Part shown: positions 53,674-62,398 of the stretch, piece after piece
Numbering within the stretch: position 1 is the first letter of the stretch
Layout of the letters: every line of letters begins with the position of its first letter
Assembly (NCBI GenBank): GCA_963772935.1
Contig: CAVYZK010000004.1
Coordinates: forward strand, 496,001-560,000
Origin: JANNNF01 sp963772935
Lineage (GTDB): Bacteria; Pseudomonadota; Alphaproteobacteria; Rhodobacterales; Rhodobacteraceae
Length of the DNA stretch: 64,000 nucleotides
Direction: 5' to 3'
The notes under the pieces: model-generated
The model's input: only the letters and a program-made list of their open reading frames with translations
Told to the model about the DNA's origin: nothing
Databases searched by the model: none
Program-made: the position numbers and the translations under genes

Positions 53674-54636
53674 TCACACCATCACCCCCACCGCCGCCCG
53701 CCCGCGTTCCGCCCGCAGGTTCCGCGCCAGCAAATCCATGCAGGCCATGCGCACGGCGACACCCATTTCGACCTGATCCTGAATGACGGTTCGGTTGATG
53801 TCGTCGGCCAGATCGCCGTCGATCTCGACCCCGCGGTTCATCGGGCCGGGGTGCATGACGATGGCGTCGGGGTTGGCGAAGCGCAGCTTTTCGGCGTCCA
53901 GCCCATAGCGGTGGTAATACTCGCGTTCGGAGGGGATGAACCCGCCGTCCATGCGTTCTTTCTGAAGGCGCAGCATCATCACCACATCGACGCCTTCCAG
54001 ACCTTTGCGCATGTCGTCGAACAATTCACACCCGAAATCCTGCACGCCTGCGGGCATCAGCGTTGGGGGGGCGATCAGGCGGATGCGGTTTTCCATTTTG
54101 CCCAGCAGGATCAGGTTGCTGCGGGCGACGCGGGAATGGGCGATATCGCCGCAGATCGCAATCGTCAGGCGCTGAATCCGGCCCTTGGCGCGGCGGATGG
54201 TCAGGGCGTCCAGCAGGGCCTGCGTCGGATGTTCGTGCCGCCCGTCGCCCGCGTTCAGCACGGCGCAGTTGACCTTGGACGCCAGCAGATTGACCGCCCC
54301 TGAGGATGGATGCCGCACCACCAGCAGGTCAGGGTGCATGGCGTTCAGGGTCATCGCGGTGTCGATCAGGGTCTCCCCCTTCTTCACCGACGAGGACGCC
54401 ACCGACATGTTCATCACATCGGCCCCAAGCCGCTTGCCTGCCAGTTCAAAACTGGCCTGCGTGCGGGTGGAGTTTTCGAAGAACATGTTGATCTGGGTCA
54501 GGCCGGCCAGCGTGTCAGACTGTTTGACCGTGCGGCGGTTCAGATCGACATAGCGGTCGGCCAGATCGAGGATGGTGGTGATATCCTGCGGCGACAGATG
54601 TTCGATGCCAAGCAGATGACGGGCGCGGAAGGACAT
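53674..54636 (-). CDS. pyrB: Aspartate carbamoyltransferase catalytic subunit
   Basis: Forms carbamoyl aspartate in pyrimidine synthesis. 320 residues; carbamoyl phosphate loop FFENSTRTQASFELAGKRLG, HPSSGA, DGRHEHPTQALLD, and MMLRLQKERMDGGF. The ATG at 54636 has AGGAG six bases upstream. Neither pyrI nor a regulatory subunit is nearby; the dihydroorotase-like gene downstream may supply the structural partner. Confidence 0.96.
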   Translation of the reverse strand: MSFRARHLLGIEHLSPQDITTILDLADRYVDLNRRTVKQSDTLAGLTQINMFFENSTRTQASFELAGKRLGADVMNMSVASSSVKKGETLIDTAMTLNAMHPDLLVVRHPSSGAVNLLASKVNCAVLNAGDGRHEHPTQALLDALTIRRAKGRIQRLTIAICGDIAHSRVARSNLILLGKMENRIRLIAPPTLMPAGVQDFGCELFDDMRKGLEGVDVVMMLRLQKERMDGGFIPSEREYYHRYGLDAEKLRFANPDAIVMHPGPMNRGVEIDGDLADDINRTVIQDQVEMGVAVRMACMDLLARNLRAERGRAAVGVMV

Positions 54637-54754
54637 GGGCATCTCCTGTGGGGTAGGGCGCTTATGCCAAAGGCGCGGGGTTGGGGCAACGCGCAATTCC
54701 GCAGGCGGGCGGTCTGCCTTGCCCCCGGCGGGGGGGCGGCTTACCGTCCAGTCT

Positions 54755-55570
54755 ATGGGAATCGGGGTGAACATAGCGGCGGACGGGGCGGATTGGCCCG
54801 GCGATTGGCACGCGGCTTTGGCGGCGCTGGCCTGGCAGGTTGATCTTGGCGTGACCGAGGTTGTGGGCGATGTGCCCGTCAACCGCTATGAACTGGCCGA
54901 GGCGGTGCGGCCCGCCCCCAAAGCCCAAAGTGCGCCGGTGGTTGAGATGCCCCCGGTTCAGGCGGGCGCGGATGTGGCGGTCGCGGCGGCGGTTGCGGCG
55001 GCGGGGCGGGCGCAGACCCTCGATGCTCTGCGCGACGCGATGGCAGGCTACGATCACTGCGAACTGAAACGGGGCGCGCGCAATCTGGTGTTCGCCGATG
55101 GCAACCCTGCGGCACGGGTGCTGGTGCTGGGTGAGGCCCCGGGGCGGGACGAGGATCAGGAGGGGCGGCCCTTCGTGGGGCCGGCGGGCCAGTTGCTGGA
55201 CCGGATGTTCGCGGCCATCGGGCTGGATCGCGCAGCGGTGGACCCGGCCAAGGCGCTGTATATCACCAACGTCTTGCCGTGGCGGCCCCCGGCCAACCGC
55301 GACCCCGAGCCTGAGGAAATCGCCATGATGCGCCCGTTTCTGGAACGGCACATCACTCTTGTGAACCCCGAGATCATCGTGGTCATGGGCAACACGCCGC
55401 TGATGGCGATGACCGGGGCCAAGGGGATTGTGCGCGCACGCGGGGTCTGGGGGCAAGCCTTGGGCAAACCCCTGCTGCCAATGGTCCATCCGGCCTATCT
55501 GCTGCGCAATCCGATTGCCAAGCGCGAGGCCTGGGCGGATCTGCTGGCACTAAAGGCGCGGCTGGGATGA
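54755..55570 (+). CDS. Uracil-DNA glycosylase superfamily protein (family 4/5-like)
   Basis: 271 residues: an N-terminal helix and Ala/Val/Pro-rich linker, then the UDG domain with GEAPGRDEDQEGRPFVGPAG (motif A), YITNVLPWRPPANRDP, and MVHPAYLLRN (motif B). Family 4 enzymes carry four Cys that bind a [4Fe-4S] cluster; this protein has only one Cys (in DHCELKRGA), with Trp and Met at two other ligand positions. It probably removes uracil from DNA, but without the cluster. The start at 54755 is inferred from the family N-terminus (LAWQVDLG). Confidence 0.83.
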   Translation: MGIGVNIAADGADWPGDWHAALAALAWQVDLGVTEVVGDVPVNRYELAEAVRPAPKAQSAPVVEMPPVQAGADVAVAAAVAAAGRAQTLDALRDAMAGYDHCELKRGARNLVFADGNPAARVLVLGEAPGRDEDQEGRPFVGPAGQLLDRMFAAIGLDRAAVDPAKALYITNVLPWRPPANRDPEPEEIAMMRPFLERHITLVNPEIIVVMGNTPLMAMTGAKGIVRARGVWGQALGKPLLPMVHPAYLLRNPIAKREAWADLLALKARLG

Positions 55571-55668
55571 GTTTTCACGCGGTTGCTTTGGCAATAGGCC
55601 TCGTCGGCGGCGTTGCCGCCAACATCGGCGTTTTGGCACGTCAGGGGGTAAGTGATGAGCCGGATTGA
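55567..55668 (+). CDS. Possible 33-residue hydrophobic peptide
   Basis: An ORF (SFHAVALAIGLVGGVAANIG, then VLARQGVSDEPD) whose ATG overlaps the glycosylase stop as ATGA and whose end overlaps the moaB start. The tight overlap at both ends suggests translation coupling, but there is no homologue I recognise. Confidence 0.35.
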   Translation: MSFHAVALAIGLVGGVAANIGVLARQGVSDEPD

Positions 55669-56194
55669 TGAAAGCGTGGCCTTCGTGCCGGTGCGGATTG
55701 CCGTGCTGACCGTATCAGACACGCGGGGGCCGGGGGATGACAGGTCAGGCGATACACTGGTCGAACGGCTTGTGGGCGCGGGGCATCTGTTGGCAGACCG
55801 GGGGATCCTGCGCGATGATCGCGCGGCCATTGCCGCGCAGTTGCGGGCGTGGATCGCCGATCCGCAGGTCGATGTGATCCTGACCACCGGCGGCACTGGC
55901 CTGACCGGGCGCGATGTCACGGTCGAGGCGCACCGGGATGTGTATGAAAAGGAAATCGACGCCTTCGGCACGGTGTTCACCATCGTGTCGATGCAGAAAA
56001 TCGGCACCTCGGCGGTGCAAAGCCGGGCCTGTGGCGGCGTCGCGGGCGGCACTTATCTGTTCGCGCTGCCCGGCAGCCCCGGGGCCTGCCGCGATGCCTG
56101 GGATGAGATTTTGCGCTGGCAGTTGGACCTGCGCCACCGGCCCTGCAATTTTGTCGAGATCATGCCCCGGCTGGAAGAACATCGCCGTAAGTAG
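55655..56194 (+). CDS. moaB: Molybdenum cofactor biosynthesis protein B
   Basis: 179 residues of the MoaB/Mog fold, involved in molybdopterin adenylylation or a related step. Motifs: VLTVSDTRGPGDDRSGDTLV, VDVILTTGGTGLTGRDVT, and the C-terminal FALPGSPGACRDAWDEIL. AGGGGG stands upstream of the ATG at 55655. It is likely cotranscribed with the glycosylase. Confidence 0.93.
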   Translation: MSRIDESVAFVPVRIAVLTVSDTRGPGDDRSGDTLVERLVGAGHLLADRGILRDDRAAIAAQLRAWIADPQVDVILTTGGTGLTGRDVTVEAHRDVYEKEIDAFGTVFTIVSMQKIGTSAVQSRACGGVAGGTYLFALPGSPGACRDAWDEILRWQLDLRHRPCNFVEIMPRLEEHRRK

Positions 56195-56269
56195 GGGACA
56201 GATTCGCCGGAGCAAAGGTCAGGGCTGCAATCACAGGGCCTGTGCATCTGACAGATGCGCGATGTGGCC

Positions 56270-57079
56270 TTAAGGCGCAGGGCAGCCCCTCACCTCAACC
56301 GCGCGCCCGCCTGCCAGCACCGTCAGAGTCACCGCAGACCGATCCAGCGCAAAGGGCTGGCCCGAAGGGGGCACCATTTCTGTCACTGCAACAAGGGTGC
56401 CTGCGGTGCGGGTCGTCACGCTTTGCGCAACCCAGACGCCCTTCATGCCGGGTTCGAACACCACGGTTTCATCCGCCCCGACCGAGGGCAACGCAAGGGT
56501 CGCGGTCAGGCGCAAGCCGTCGGCCACCGGGTCGATCTGGCAGGCAATGGCGCGCAATCCGGCCTTGGCGGCTGTAACCGGGGCATCATTCAAGGCAGCA
56601 CTGATGGCGCGGTCGGCTGTGCTGGCAGACCCAAGCGCTGTGGTCAGATCGACGGTGGCGGGCAGACAGATGTCTTTGCAGACCCCCAGATCAAGCCGCA
56701 AGCGCAGGCTGACCGGGGCCGCCGGGTCTTTTGCCACCACCTCCAGCGGCAGCACGACCTGATCATGATAGCCGATGCTTTGCGCGTCATTCAGCAAAAA
56801 CACCACCGGGGCGGGCCAATGCACGCGGACGGATTTGACATTTTCCGACCCCGACCAATCAAAACTGGGCGGAATCCCGGCGTCTCCGGGACTGCGCCAG
56901 TAGGTTTTCCAACCTGAGGCCAGGTCCAGCTTCAATCCCGCCATATGCCGCCCCGATGGCATCACCCAACCGGGCATCAGGTCGGCGTCCAGCACCTGGT
57001 CCACGGTTTCCGCACCCGAGCCCGTGGCAAGTGTGGCAGCAAGCCCGAAGGCGCAAAGCAATCTGTGCATCTGTTTCAT
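56270..57079 (-). CDS. Periplasmic DsbD N-terminal-like protein
   Basis: About 269 residues: a signal peptide (LLCAFGLAATLATGSGA) and an immunoglobulin-like domain resembling the alpha domain of DsbD, with WKTYWRSPGDAGIPPSFDWS and the Cys pair LDLGVCKDICLPATVDL. The transmembrane and thioredoxin parts of DsbD are absent. It may take part in periplasmic thiol transfer. Divergent from yqgE. Confidence 0.8.
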   Translation of the reverse strand: MKQMHRLLCAFGLAATLATGSGAETVDQVLDADLMPGWVMPSGRHMAGLKLDLASGWKTYWRSPGDAGIPPSFDWSGSENVKSVRVHWPAPVVFLLNDAQSIGYHDQVVLPLEVVAKDPAAPVSLRLRLDLGVCKDICLPATVDLTTALGSASTADRAISAALNDAPVTAAKAGLRAIACQIDPVADGLRLTATLALPSVGADETVVFEPGMKGVWVAQSVTTRTAGTLVAVTEMVPPSGQPFALDRSAVTLTVLAGGRAVEVRGCPAP

Positions 57080-57216
57080 GCGGCGAAAATAGGCACCGGG
57101 CGGGGTTTGGGAAATCACATTCAGGCGACGGCGTGCTGCCTGTGGCGCAAAGGCCGCGCTTGGTGCTTGAGGTGGGGGCACAAACACGGCATCTTGGACG
57201 GGTAGGAGTGGGGCCA

Positions 57217-57798
57217 ATGGACCTGAGTGGCAAGATCCTGATTGCGATGCCGGGTTTGGGCGACCCTCGCTTTGCCCAGAGCGTTATCCTGATCTGCGCC
57301 CATTCGGCGGATGGGGCGATGGGGTTGATCGTCAACAAACCCACCGATGGGCTTAGCTTCTCGCGCCTGCTGGATCACCTGGAAATTGCGGCGGGGTCGG
57401 CTGACCAATCCCACATCCGGGTCCATATCGGCGGGCCGGTCGAACGCGGGCGGGGTTTTGTTCTGCATTCGCCGGATTGGTGGGCGGTGGGGGGCAGCGA
57501 TGCGCCGGATGGCGGGGCCACCCTGTCGGTGCCCGGTGGGTACGGCATGACGGCGACACTCGATATCCTGAACGCCATGGCCGCAGGGCGCGGGCCTGCG
57601 CTTGCCTTGCTGGCACTGGGCTATTCGGGTTGGGGGCCGGGGCAGTTGGAGGCCGAGATCGGCCGTAACGACTGGCTGACCGCAGATGCGCCGGAAGACG
57701 TGCTGTTCGCCGATGATGACGCGGGCAAATGGCTGGGCGCGTTGCGGCACATGGGGATCAACCCGCTGACGCTTTCGACGATGTGCGGGCGGGCCTGA
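57217..57798 (+). CDS. YqgE/AlgH family protein (UPF0301)
   Basis: 193 residues: LIAMPGLGDPRFAQSVILIC, MGLIVNKPTDGLSFSRLL, IGGPVERGRGFVLHSPDW and the terminal LGALRHMGINPLTLSTMCGR. Function is not settled in any organism. AGGAG stands upstream of the ATG at 57217. Confidence 0.93.
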   Translation: MDLSGKILIAMPGLGDPRFAQSVILICAHSADGAMGLIVNKPTDGLSFSRLLDHLEIAAGSADQSHIRVHIGGPVERGRGFVLHSPDWWAVGGSDAPDGGATLSVPGGYGMTATLDILNAMAAGRGPALALLALGYSGWGPGQLEAEIGRNDWLTADAPEDVLFADDDAGKWLGALRHMGINPLTLSTMCGRA

Positions 57799-57816
57799 TT
57801 AAGAAGCTGGGCGTGA

Positions 57817-59047
57817 TCAGATTTCCCGCGCCGAGGTGGCCGGATCAATCAGATAACGTTGTGACAGTGGAATGGCCGCCGCCCCGAGCGAGCGGGCATC
57901 CGCACCCACGGTGCCTTCGCGCACATCGGGGGCATCGACGCCCGCCAGATCAAGCCGGTACAGCGCGGCCTTGGTGCGCCGGGTCACTTCGGCGCGCACG
58001 GATGTGGGCATCCAGCCGTCAATCACCACGGCCTCCAGCTCGATCAGGGCGGCGGCGGCAAGGGTGGCGTGGGCCAGTGCCTCGGCAGCCCCGTCCAGCC
58101 AGCGGTTCAGCACAGCGTCACTGACGGTCCATTGCAGATGCTGTTCCCACAAATGGTCAGAGCTTTCGCCCGCCGCATCCATCGCCTCGGCCAGCACCGA
58201 CATTGACGCGATCTCGATCAGACGGCGGGTGCGGCCTTCGGGGCCGGGCACGGGCATCGGGCCAACACCAGCGGCATTGCCGGTGCGCCCGGCAAACAAC
58301 TGGCCATTCAGCACCAGACCGCCCCCGATGAAGGTGCCAAAGTAGAAATACAAAAAATCGCGCGGCCGGTCCCCGGTGCCGAACACCAACTCGGCCCGGC
58401 AGGCGGCGGTGGCGTCGTTCTGCACGTAAACCGGCAATCCCACCAGTGCCGCCAATTCGGCCTGAATGTCTCGGTCACGCCATGCGTCCATTTCGTGTTG
58501 CGGCGCGCCGATGTAATTGACCCAGTTCCACAACTGAAACGGCATCGCAATGCCAAGCCCGCCGATCCGGTCGCGCAGGGCCGGGGGCAGGGCGTTGCGC
58601 ATGGCGGGCAGGGCCTCGGTCACAAAGGCCACCACGCTGCCGGGGGTGGGATAGCGGTACACCTTGCGGCGATTGGCCAGCACGCCGCCCAGAAAATCCA
58701 CCAGCGTCAGATCGACAGACCGCCGCCCGATCTTGAGGCCATAGAAGAACGCGCCCCGGGGATTAAGGCTCATCGGTACAGACGGCTGGCCCACCTTGCC
58801 GCGCACGGGCTGCGCCCCGTTGCAGCAACCCGTCCTGTTCCAACGCGCGCATGATCACCGAAACGGTCTGCGCCGAAAGGCCGGTGATGCGGGCAATATC
58901 AGATTTGGCAAGCGCCCCGTGCTGGCGCAGCAGCGACAACACCAGCCGTTCATTCTGCGCCCGCATGCCCGACTGATTGGTGCCACGCAGGCCCTGATCC
59001 TCGGGGTTGGAACGCCCGTCAACCACGGTGTCCGCCAAATTCTTCAC
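57817..59047 (-). pseudogene. ROK family sugar regulator, interrupted by one extra base
   Basis: N-terminal winged HTH (LSLLRQHGALAKSDIARITG, LSAQTVSVIMRALEQDGLLQ) and a ROK sugar-kinase-like domain (GLGIAMPFQLWNW, VQNDATAACRAELVFG, FIGGGLVLNGQLFAGRTGNA). The two parts lie in different frames; an extra G in GGGG at 58815-58818 explains it, and removal joins LLQR to AQPVRGKVGQPSVPMSLNP. Corrected length is about 409 residues. It is divergent from an FrcBCA-type transporter and so resembles FrcR in position. Confidence 0.87.
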
Positions 59048-59130
59048 TGGTCCCCCCCTTCACATCGTCTTCAGCCGGATTTCCGGTCATTGACGCCAGA
59101 GTGAGACGGGAACCGAACTCTGTCAATAAT

Positions 59131-59145
59131 AAATCAGAGTGATTT
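59131..59145. promoter_or_regulatory. Candidate operator for the ROK regulator
   Basis: AAATCA-GAG-TGATTT, a perfect 6-bp inverted repeat with a 3-bp spacer in the ROK/frcB intergenic region, in a locally AT-rich stretch (TTTAATTAACTTGAC follows) that probably holds the divergent promoters. Confidence 0.45.
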
Positions 59146-59261
59146 AATTAACTTGACGCAAGAGCGGGAATCAGCTTTTGTACGGCCATCGCAGCAGGAG
59201 GAACGGCTGCGCCAAAGTTTACAAACCGCGGGGACCACCCCGCATCCTTGGGAGGACGACC

Positions 59262-60275
59262 ATGACATTCAAAACCACCGCTCTGATGGGCGCAACGGCG
59301 CTTGCGCTGCTGTCGGCTCCGGCGTTTGCTGCCGACGTGGCGGCATGCCTGATCACCAAAACCGACACCAACCCCTTCTTCGTCAAGATGAAAGAGGGCG
59401 CCGAGGCCAAAGCCGCAGAGCTGGGCGTGACGCTGAAATCCTATGCCGGCAAAGTTGACGGCGACCACGAAAGCCAGGTTGCCGCGATTGAAGCCTGCGT
59501 GGCCGACGGTGCCAAGGGTATCCTGATTGCCGCATCCGACACCAAAGCCATTGTGGATGCCGTCAAGGCCGCCCGCGATGCTGGCGTTCTGGTCATCGCC
59601 CTCGACACCCCGCTGGACCCGATTGACGCGGCCGATGCCACCTTTGCGACCGACAACTTCCAGGCTGGCCTGCTGATCGGCCAGTGGGCCAAGGCAACGC
59701 TTGGCGATGCTGGTGCAACTGCCAAGATCGCAATGCTCGACCTGTCCATCGCCCAGCCGTCGGTTGACGTTCTGCGCGATCAGGGCTTCCTGACGGGCAT
59801 GGGGATCGACACTGTGGATATCGCCAAATGGGGCGACGAAACCGATGCGCGCATCATCGGCAACGAAGTCACCTCGGGCAACGAAGAAGGCGGCCTGAAG
59901 GCCATGGAATCGCTGCTGGCAAAAGACCCCGATATCAACGTGGTCTACACCATCAACGAGCCCTCGGCTGCCGGTGCGTTTGAGGCGCTGAAAGCTGCTG
60001 GCAAAACCGCGCTGATCGTTTCGGTTGACGGCGGCTGCCCGGGTGTGGCGGACGTGAAGGATGGCGTGATCGGCGCCACTTCGCAGCAGTATCCGCTGCA
60101 AATGGCAGCCCTTGGCGTGGAAGCCATTGCCAAATACGCAGCAGACGGCACCAAGCCTGCGCCGACCGAAGGCAAAGCCTTCTTTGACACCGGCGTGGCC
60201 CTGATCACCGACAAGCCGGTGGATGGCGTCACCTCGATCGACACCGTCAAGGGTGCGGAGCTGTGCTGGGGCTAA
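59262..60275 (+). CDS. frcB: Sugar ABC transporter substrate-binding protein (FrcB-like)
   Basis: 337 residues: a signal peptide (LMGATALALLSAPAFAA) and a periplasmic-binding protein type I domain (VAACLITKTDTNPFFVKMKE, VVYTINEPSAAGAFEALKAA, GATSQQYPLQMAALGVEAIA). GGAGG upstream of the ATG. Matches the fructose/mannose/ribose binding protein group described in Sinorhizobium; the sugar is inferred only. Confidence 0.9.
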   Translation: MTFKTTALMGATALALLSAPAFAADVAACLITKTDTNPFFVKMKEGAEAKAAELGVTLKSYAGKVDGDHESQVAAIEACVADGAKGILIAASDTKAIVDAVKAARDAGVLVIALDTPLDPIDAADATFATDNFQAGLLIGQWAKATLGDAGATAKIAMLDLSIAQPSVDVLRDQGFLTGMGIDTVDIAKWGDETDARIIGNEVTSGNEEGGLKAMESLLAKDPDINVVYTINEPSAAGAFEALKAAGKTALIVSVDGGCPGVADVKDGVIGATSQQYPLQMAALGVEAIAKYAADGTKPAPTEGKAFFDTGVALITDKPVDGVTSIDTVKGAELCWG

Positions 60276-60330
60276 ACCCCGCTGCACGCCACGATTGATT
60301 TGTGGCGGCGCTTCACCGAAGCTGATGATC

Positions 60331-60354
60331 AAGGGCGGCCATCGCGCCGCCCTT
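60331..60354 (+). terminator. Intercistronic hairpin between frcB and frcC
   Basis: AAGGGCGGC/GCCGCCCTT with a 6-base loop and no T-run. Such hairpins after binding-protein genes protect upstream mRNA and lower expression of the membrane genes. Confidence 0.6.
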
Positions 60355-60412
60355 GTCATAACCAAATCCGGCCTGTCGGGCCGGGGGGACTCAACGGGGG
60401 GAAGGAACACAT

Positions 60413-61468
60413 ATGGCCTCGAATTTCGAAGAGGGCCTGAAGGGTGCGTCTGAAAAAGTCGCCGAGTTCAAGGAAGAAACCAGTCCGATCAAGCGTTTGC
60501 AAAGCTGGCTGCACAGGACTCCATCGGCGGTGCCGATGATCGTGCTGATCGTCGCAATTGTGATCTTTGGTTTGCTGTCCGAAAACTTCTTCAAGGCCGG
60601 AACGCTATCGACGATTCTGCAACAGATTGCGATTGTCGGTATTCTGGGCTGCGCTCAGTCGGTCGTGGTGCTGACGGCAGGCATCGACCTTTCGGTGGGT
60701 GCGATTGCAGTGTTTTCTTCTGTTCTGATGGGGCAGTTGTCTTTCCGCTATGGCATCCCGGCAGAGCTGTCGATCATCATCGGCCTGTTCCTTGGCACCT
60801 GCATGGGGGCGGTCAACGGGTATCTGATCGCCCATATGCGCCTGCCTCCGTTCATTGTGACGCTGGGCACCTGGCAAGTTCTGCTGGCATCAAACTTCAT
60901 CTTTTCGGCCAATGAAACCATCCGTAGCGCGGATATTCAGGAAAAGGCCGTGGCGCTGCAACTGTGGGGCGGCTCGATCCAGCCGGGCGGGGTCAAGATC
61001 CTTTATGCCGTGTTCCTGATGATCGCGCTGGTTGCCATCATGTCTTATGTGCTGCGCGAAACGGCGTGGGGCCGCTATGTCTACGCCACCGGTGACGATC
61101 CGGCCTCGGCCGAATTGGCGGGCGTGCCCACCAAAAAGGTGCTGGTGCAGGTCTATGCGTTGGCCGGGTTCTTCTGCGCGATTGCAGGTTGGGTGATGAT
61201 CGGGCGGTTTGGCTCGGTGTCGCCGACAGCCTCGACCGGGCAGTTGGGCAATATCCAATCCATCACCGCCGTGGTGATCGGGGGGATTTCGCTGTTCGGC
61301 GGGCGCGGGTCCATCGTCGGCATGTTCTTTGGCGCGCTGATCGTGGGCGTGTTTGAAATGGGTCTGCGCCTTGTCGGCACCGACCCGCAATGGACGTTCT
61401 TCCTCATCGGCGTGCTTATCATCTTCGCCGTGGCGGTGGATCAGTGGATCAGAAAGGCATCAGCATGA
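60413..61468 (+). CDS. frcC: Sugar ABC transporter permease (FrcC/RbsC type)
   Basis: 351 residues with about ten helices: VPMIVLIVAIVIFGLLSENF, VVLTAGIDLSVGAIAVFSSV, LPPFIVTLGTWQVL, SITAVVIGGISLFGGRGSIV. The GIDLSVG and GGISLFGGRG motifs define the BPD_transp_2 family of ribose-type importers. Its stop overlaps the start of frcA (ATGA). Confidence 0.93.
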   Translation: MASNFEEGLKGASEKVAEFKEETSPIKRLQSWLHRTPSAVPMIVLIVAIVIFGLLSENFFKAGTLSTILQQIAIVGILGCAQSVVVLTAGIDLSVGAIAVFSSVLMGQLSFRYGIPAELSIIIGLFLGTCMGAVNGYLIAHMRLPPFIVTLGTWQVLLASNFIFSANETIRSADIQEKAVALQLWGGSIQPGGVKILYAVFLMIALVAIMSYVLRETAWGRYVYATGDDPASAELAGVPTKKVLVQVYALAGFFCAIAGWVMIGRFGSVSPTASTGQLGNIQSITAVVIGGISLFGGRGSIVGMFFGALIVGVFEMGLRLVGTDPQWTFFLIGVLIIFAVAVDQWIRKASA

Positions 61469-62244
61469 CGCAGAAACCGATCCTGATGGGGCGCAACCTT
61501 GTCAAACGCTATGGCAAGGTCACAGCGCTCGACCATTGCGACTTTGATCTGTATCCCGGCGAAATCCTCGCCGTGATCGGCGACAACGGTGCCGGGAAAT
61601 CCAGCCTGATCAAGGCCGTATCGGGGGCAATCATTCCCGATGAGGGCACGATCGAGCTGGAGGGCAAGCAGATCCACTTCAAGACGCCCATCGAGGCGCG
61701 CGCGGCAGGGATCGAGACGGTCTATCAGACCCTCGCCATGTCGCCTGCGCTGTCGATTGCCGAAAACATGTTCATGGGGCGCGAGATCCGCAAACCGGGG
61801 ATCATGGGGTCGGTGTTTCGTCAGCTTGACCGGGGCGCGATGGAAAAATTCGCCCGTGCCAAACTGAACGAACTGGGCCTGATGACGATCCAGAACATCA
61901 ACCAGGCGGTGGAGACCCTTTCGGGTGGCCAGCGTCAGGGCGTGGCCGTGGCTCGGGCTGCGGCGTTCGGGTCGAAAGTGGTTATTCTGGACGAACCCAC
62001 CGCCGCTTTGGGGGTGAAGGAAAGCCGCCGGGTGCTGGAACTGATCCGCGATGTGCGCTCGCGCGGGATCCCGATCATCCTGATCAGCCACAACATGCCG
62101 CATGTGTTTGAGGTCGCCGACCGCATCCACATTCACCGCCTTGGCAAGCGGCTGTGCGTGGTGAAACCCAGCGACTATTCCATGTCGGATGCCGTGGCCT
62201 TCATGACCGGGGCCAAGGTGCCGGACGGGGTTCAGGCGGCCTGA
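61465..62244 (+). CDS. frcA: Sugar ABC transporter ATP-binding protein (FrcA type)
   Basis: 259 residues with a single ABC domain: Walker A GDNGAGKSS (about residue 39), signature LSGGQRQGVAVARA, Walker B VVILDEPTAALG, and the switch His in LISHNMPHV. A single ABC domain, unlike the double RbsA, is the FrcA arrangement. Confidence 0.93.
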   Translation: MTQKPILMGRNLVKRYGKVTALDHCDFDLYPGEILAVIGDNGAGKSSLIKAVSGAIIPDEGTIELEGKQIHFKTPIEARAAGIETVYQTLAMSPALSIAENMFMGREIRKPGIMGSVFRQLDRGAMEKFARAKLNELGLMTIQNINQAVETLSGGQRQGVAVARAAAFGSKVVILDEPTAALGVKESRRVLELIRDVRSRGIPIILISHNMPHVFEVADRIHIHRLGKRLCVVKPSDYSMSDAVAFMTGAKVPDGVQAA

Positions 62245-62263
62245 CAAAGGTGCCAGGATGGGG

Positions 62264-62292
62264 AAGGGGCGGTCGTCGGACCGCCCCTTTTT
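62264..62292 (+). terminator. Rho-independent terminator of frcBCA
   Basis: GGGGCGGTC (62266-62274) pairs with GACCGCCCC (62279-62287) around a GTCG loop, followed by TTTTT. Confidence 0.92.
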
Positions 62293-62398
62293 CATGGCCA
62301 AAGGTTGACATTCGGGGGTTGGGCAGGTCTGGTTCGCGCCATTGCCGGGCGCGGTTTCGCGTGGCGGTTGTTGAAAAGACCGGAGATTTGCCCACCCG

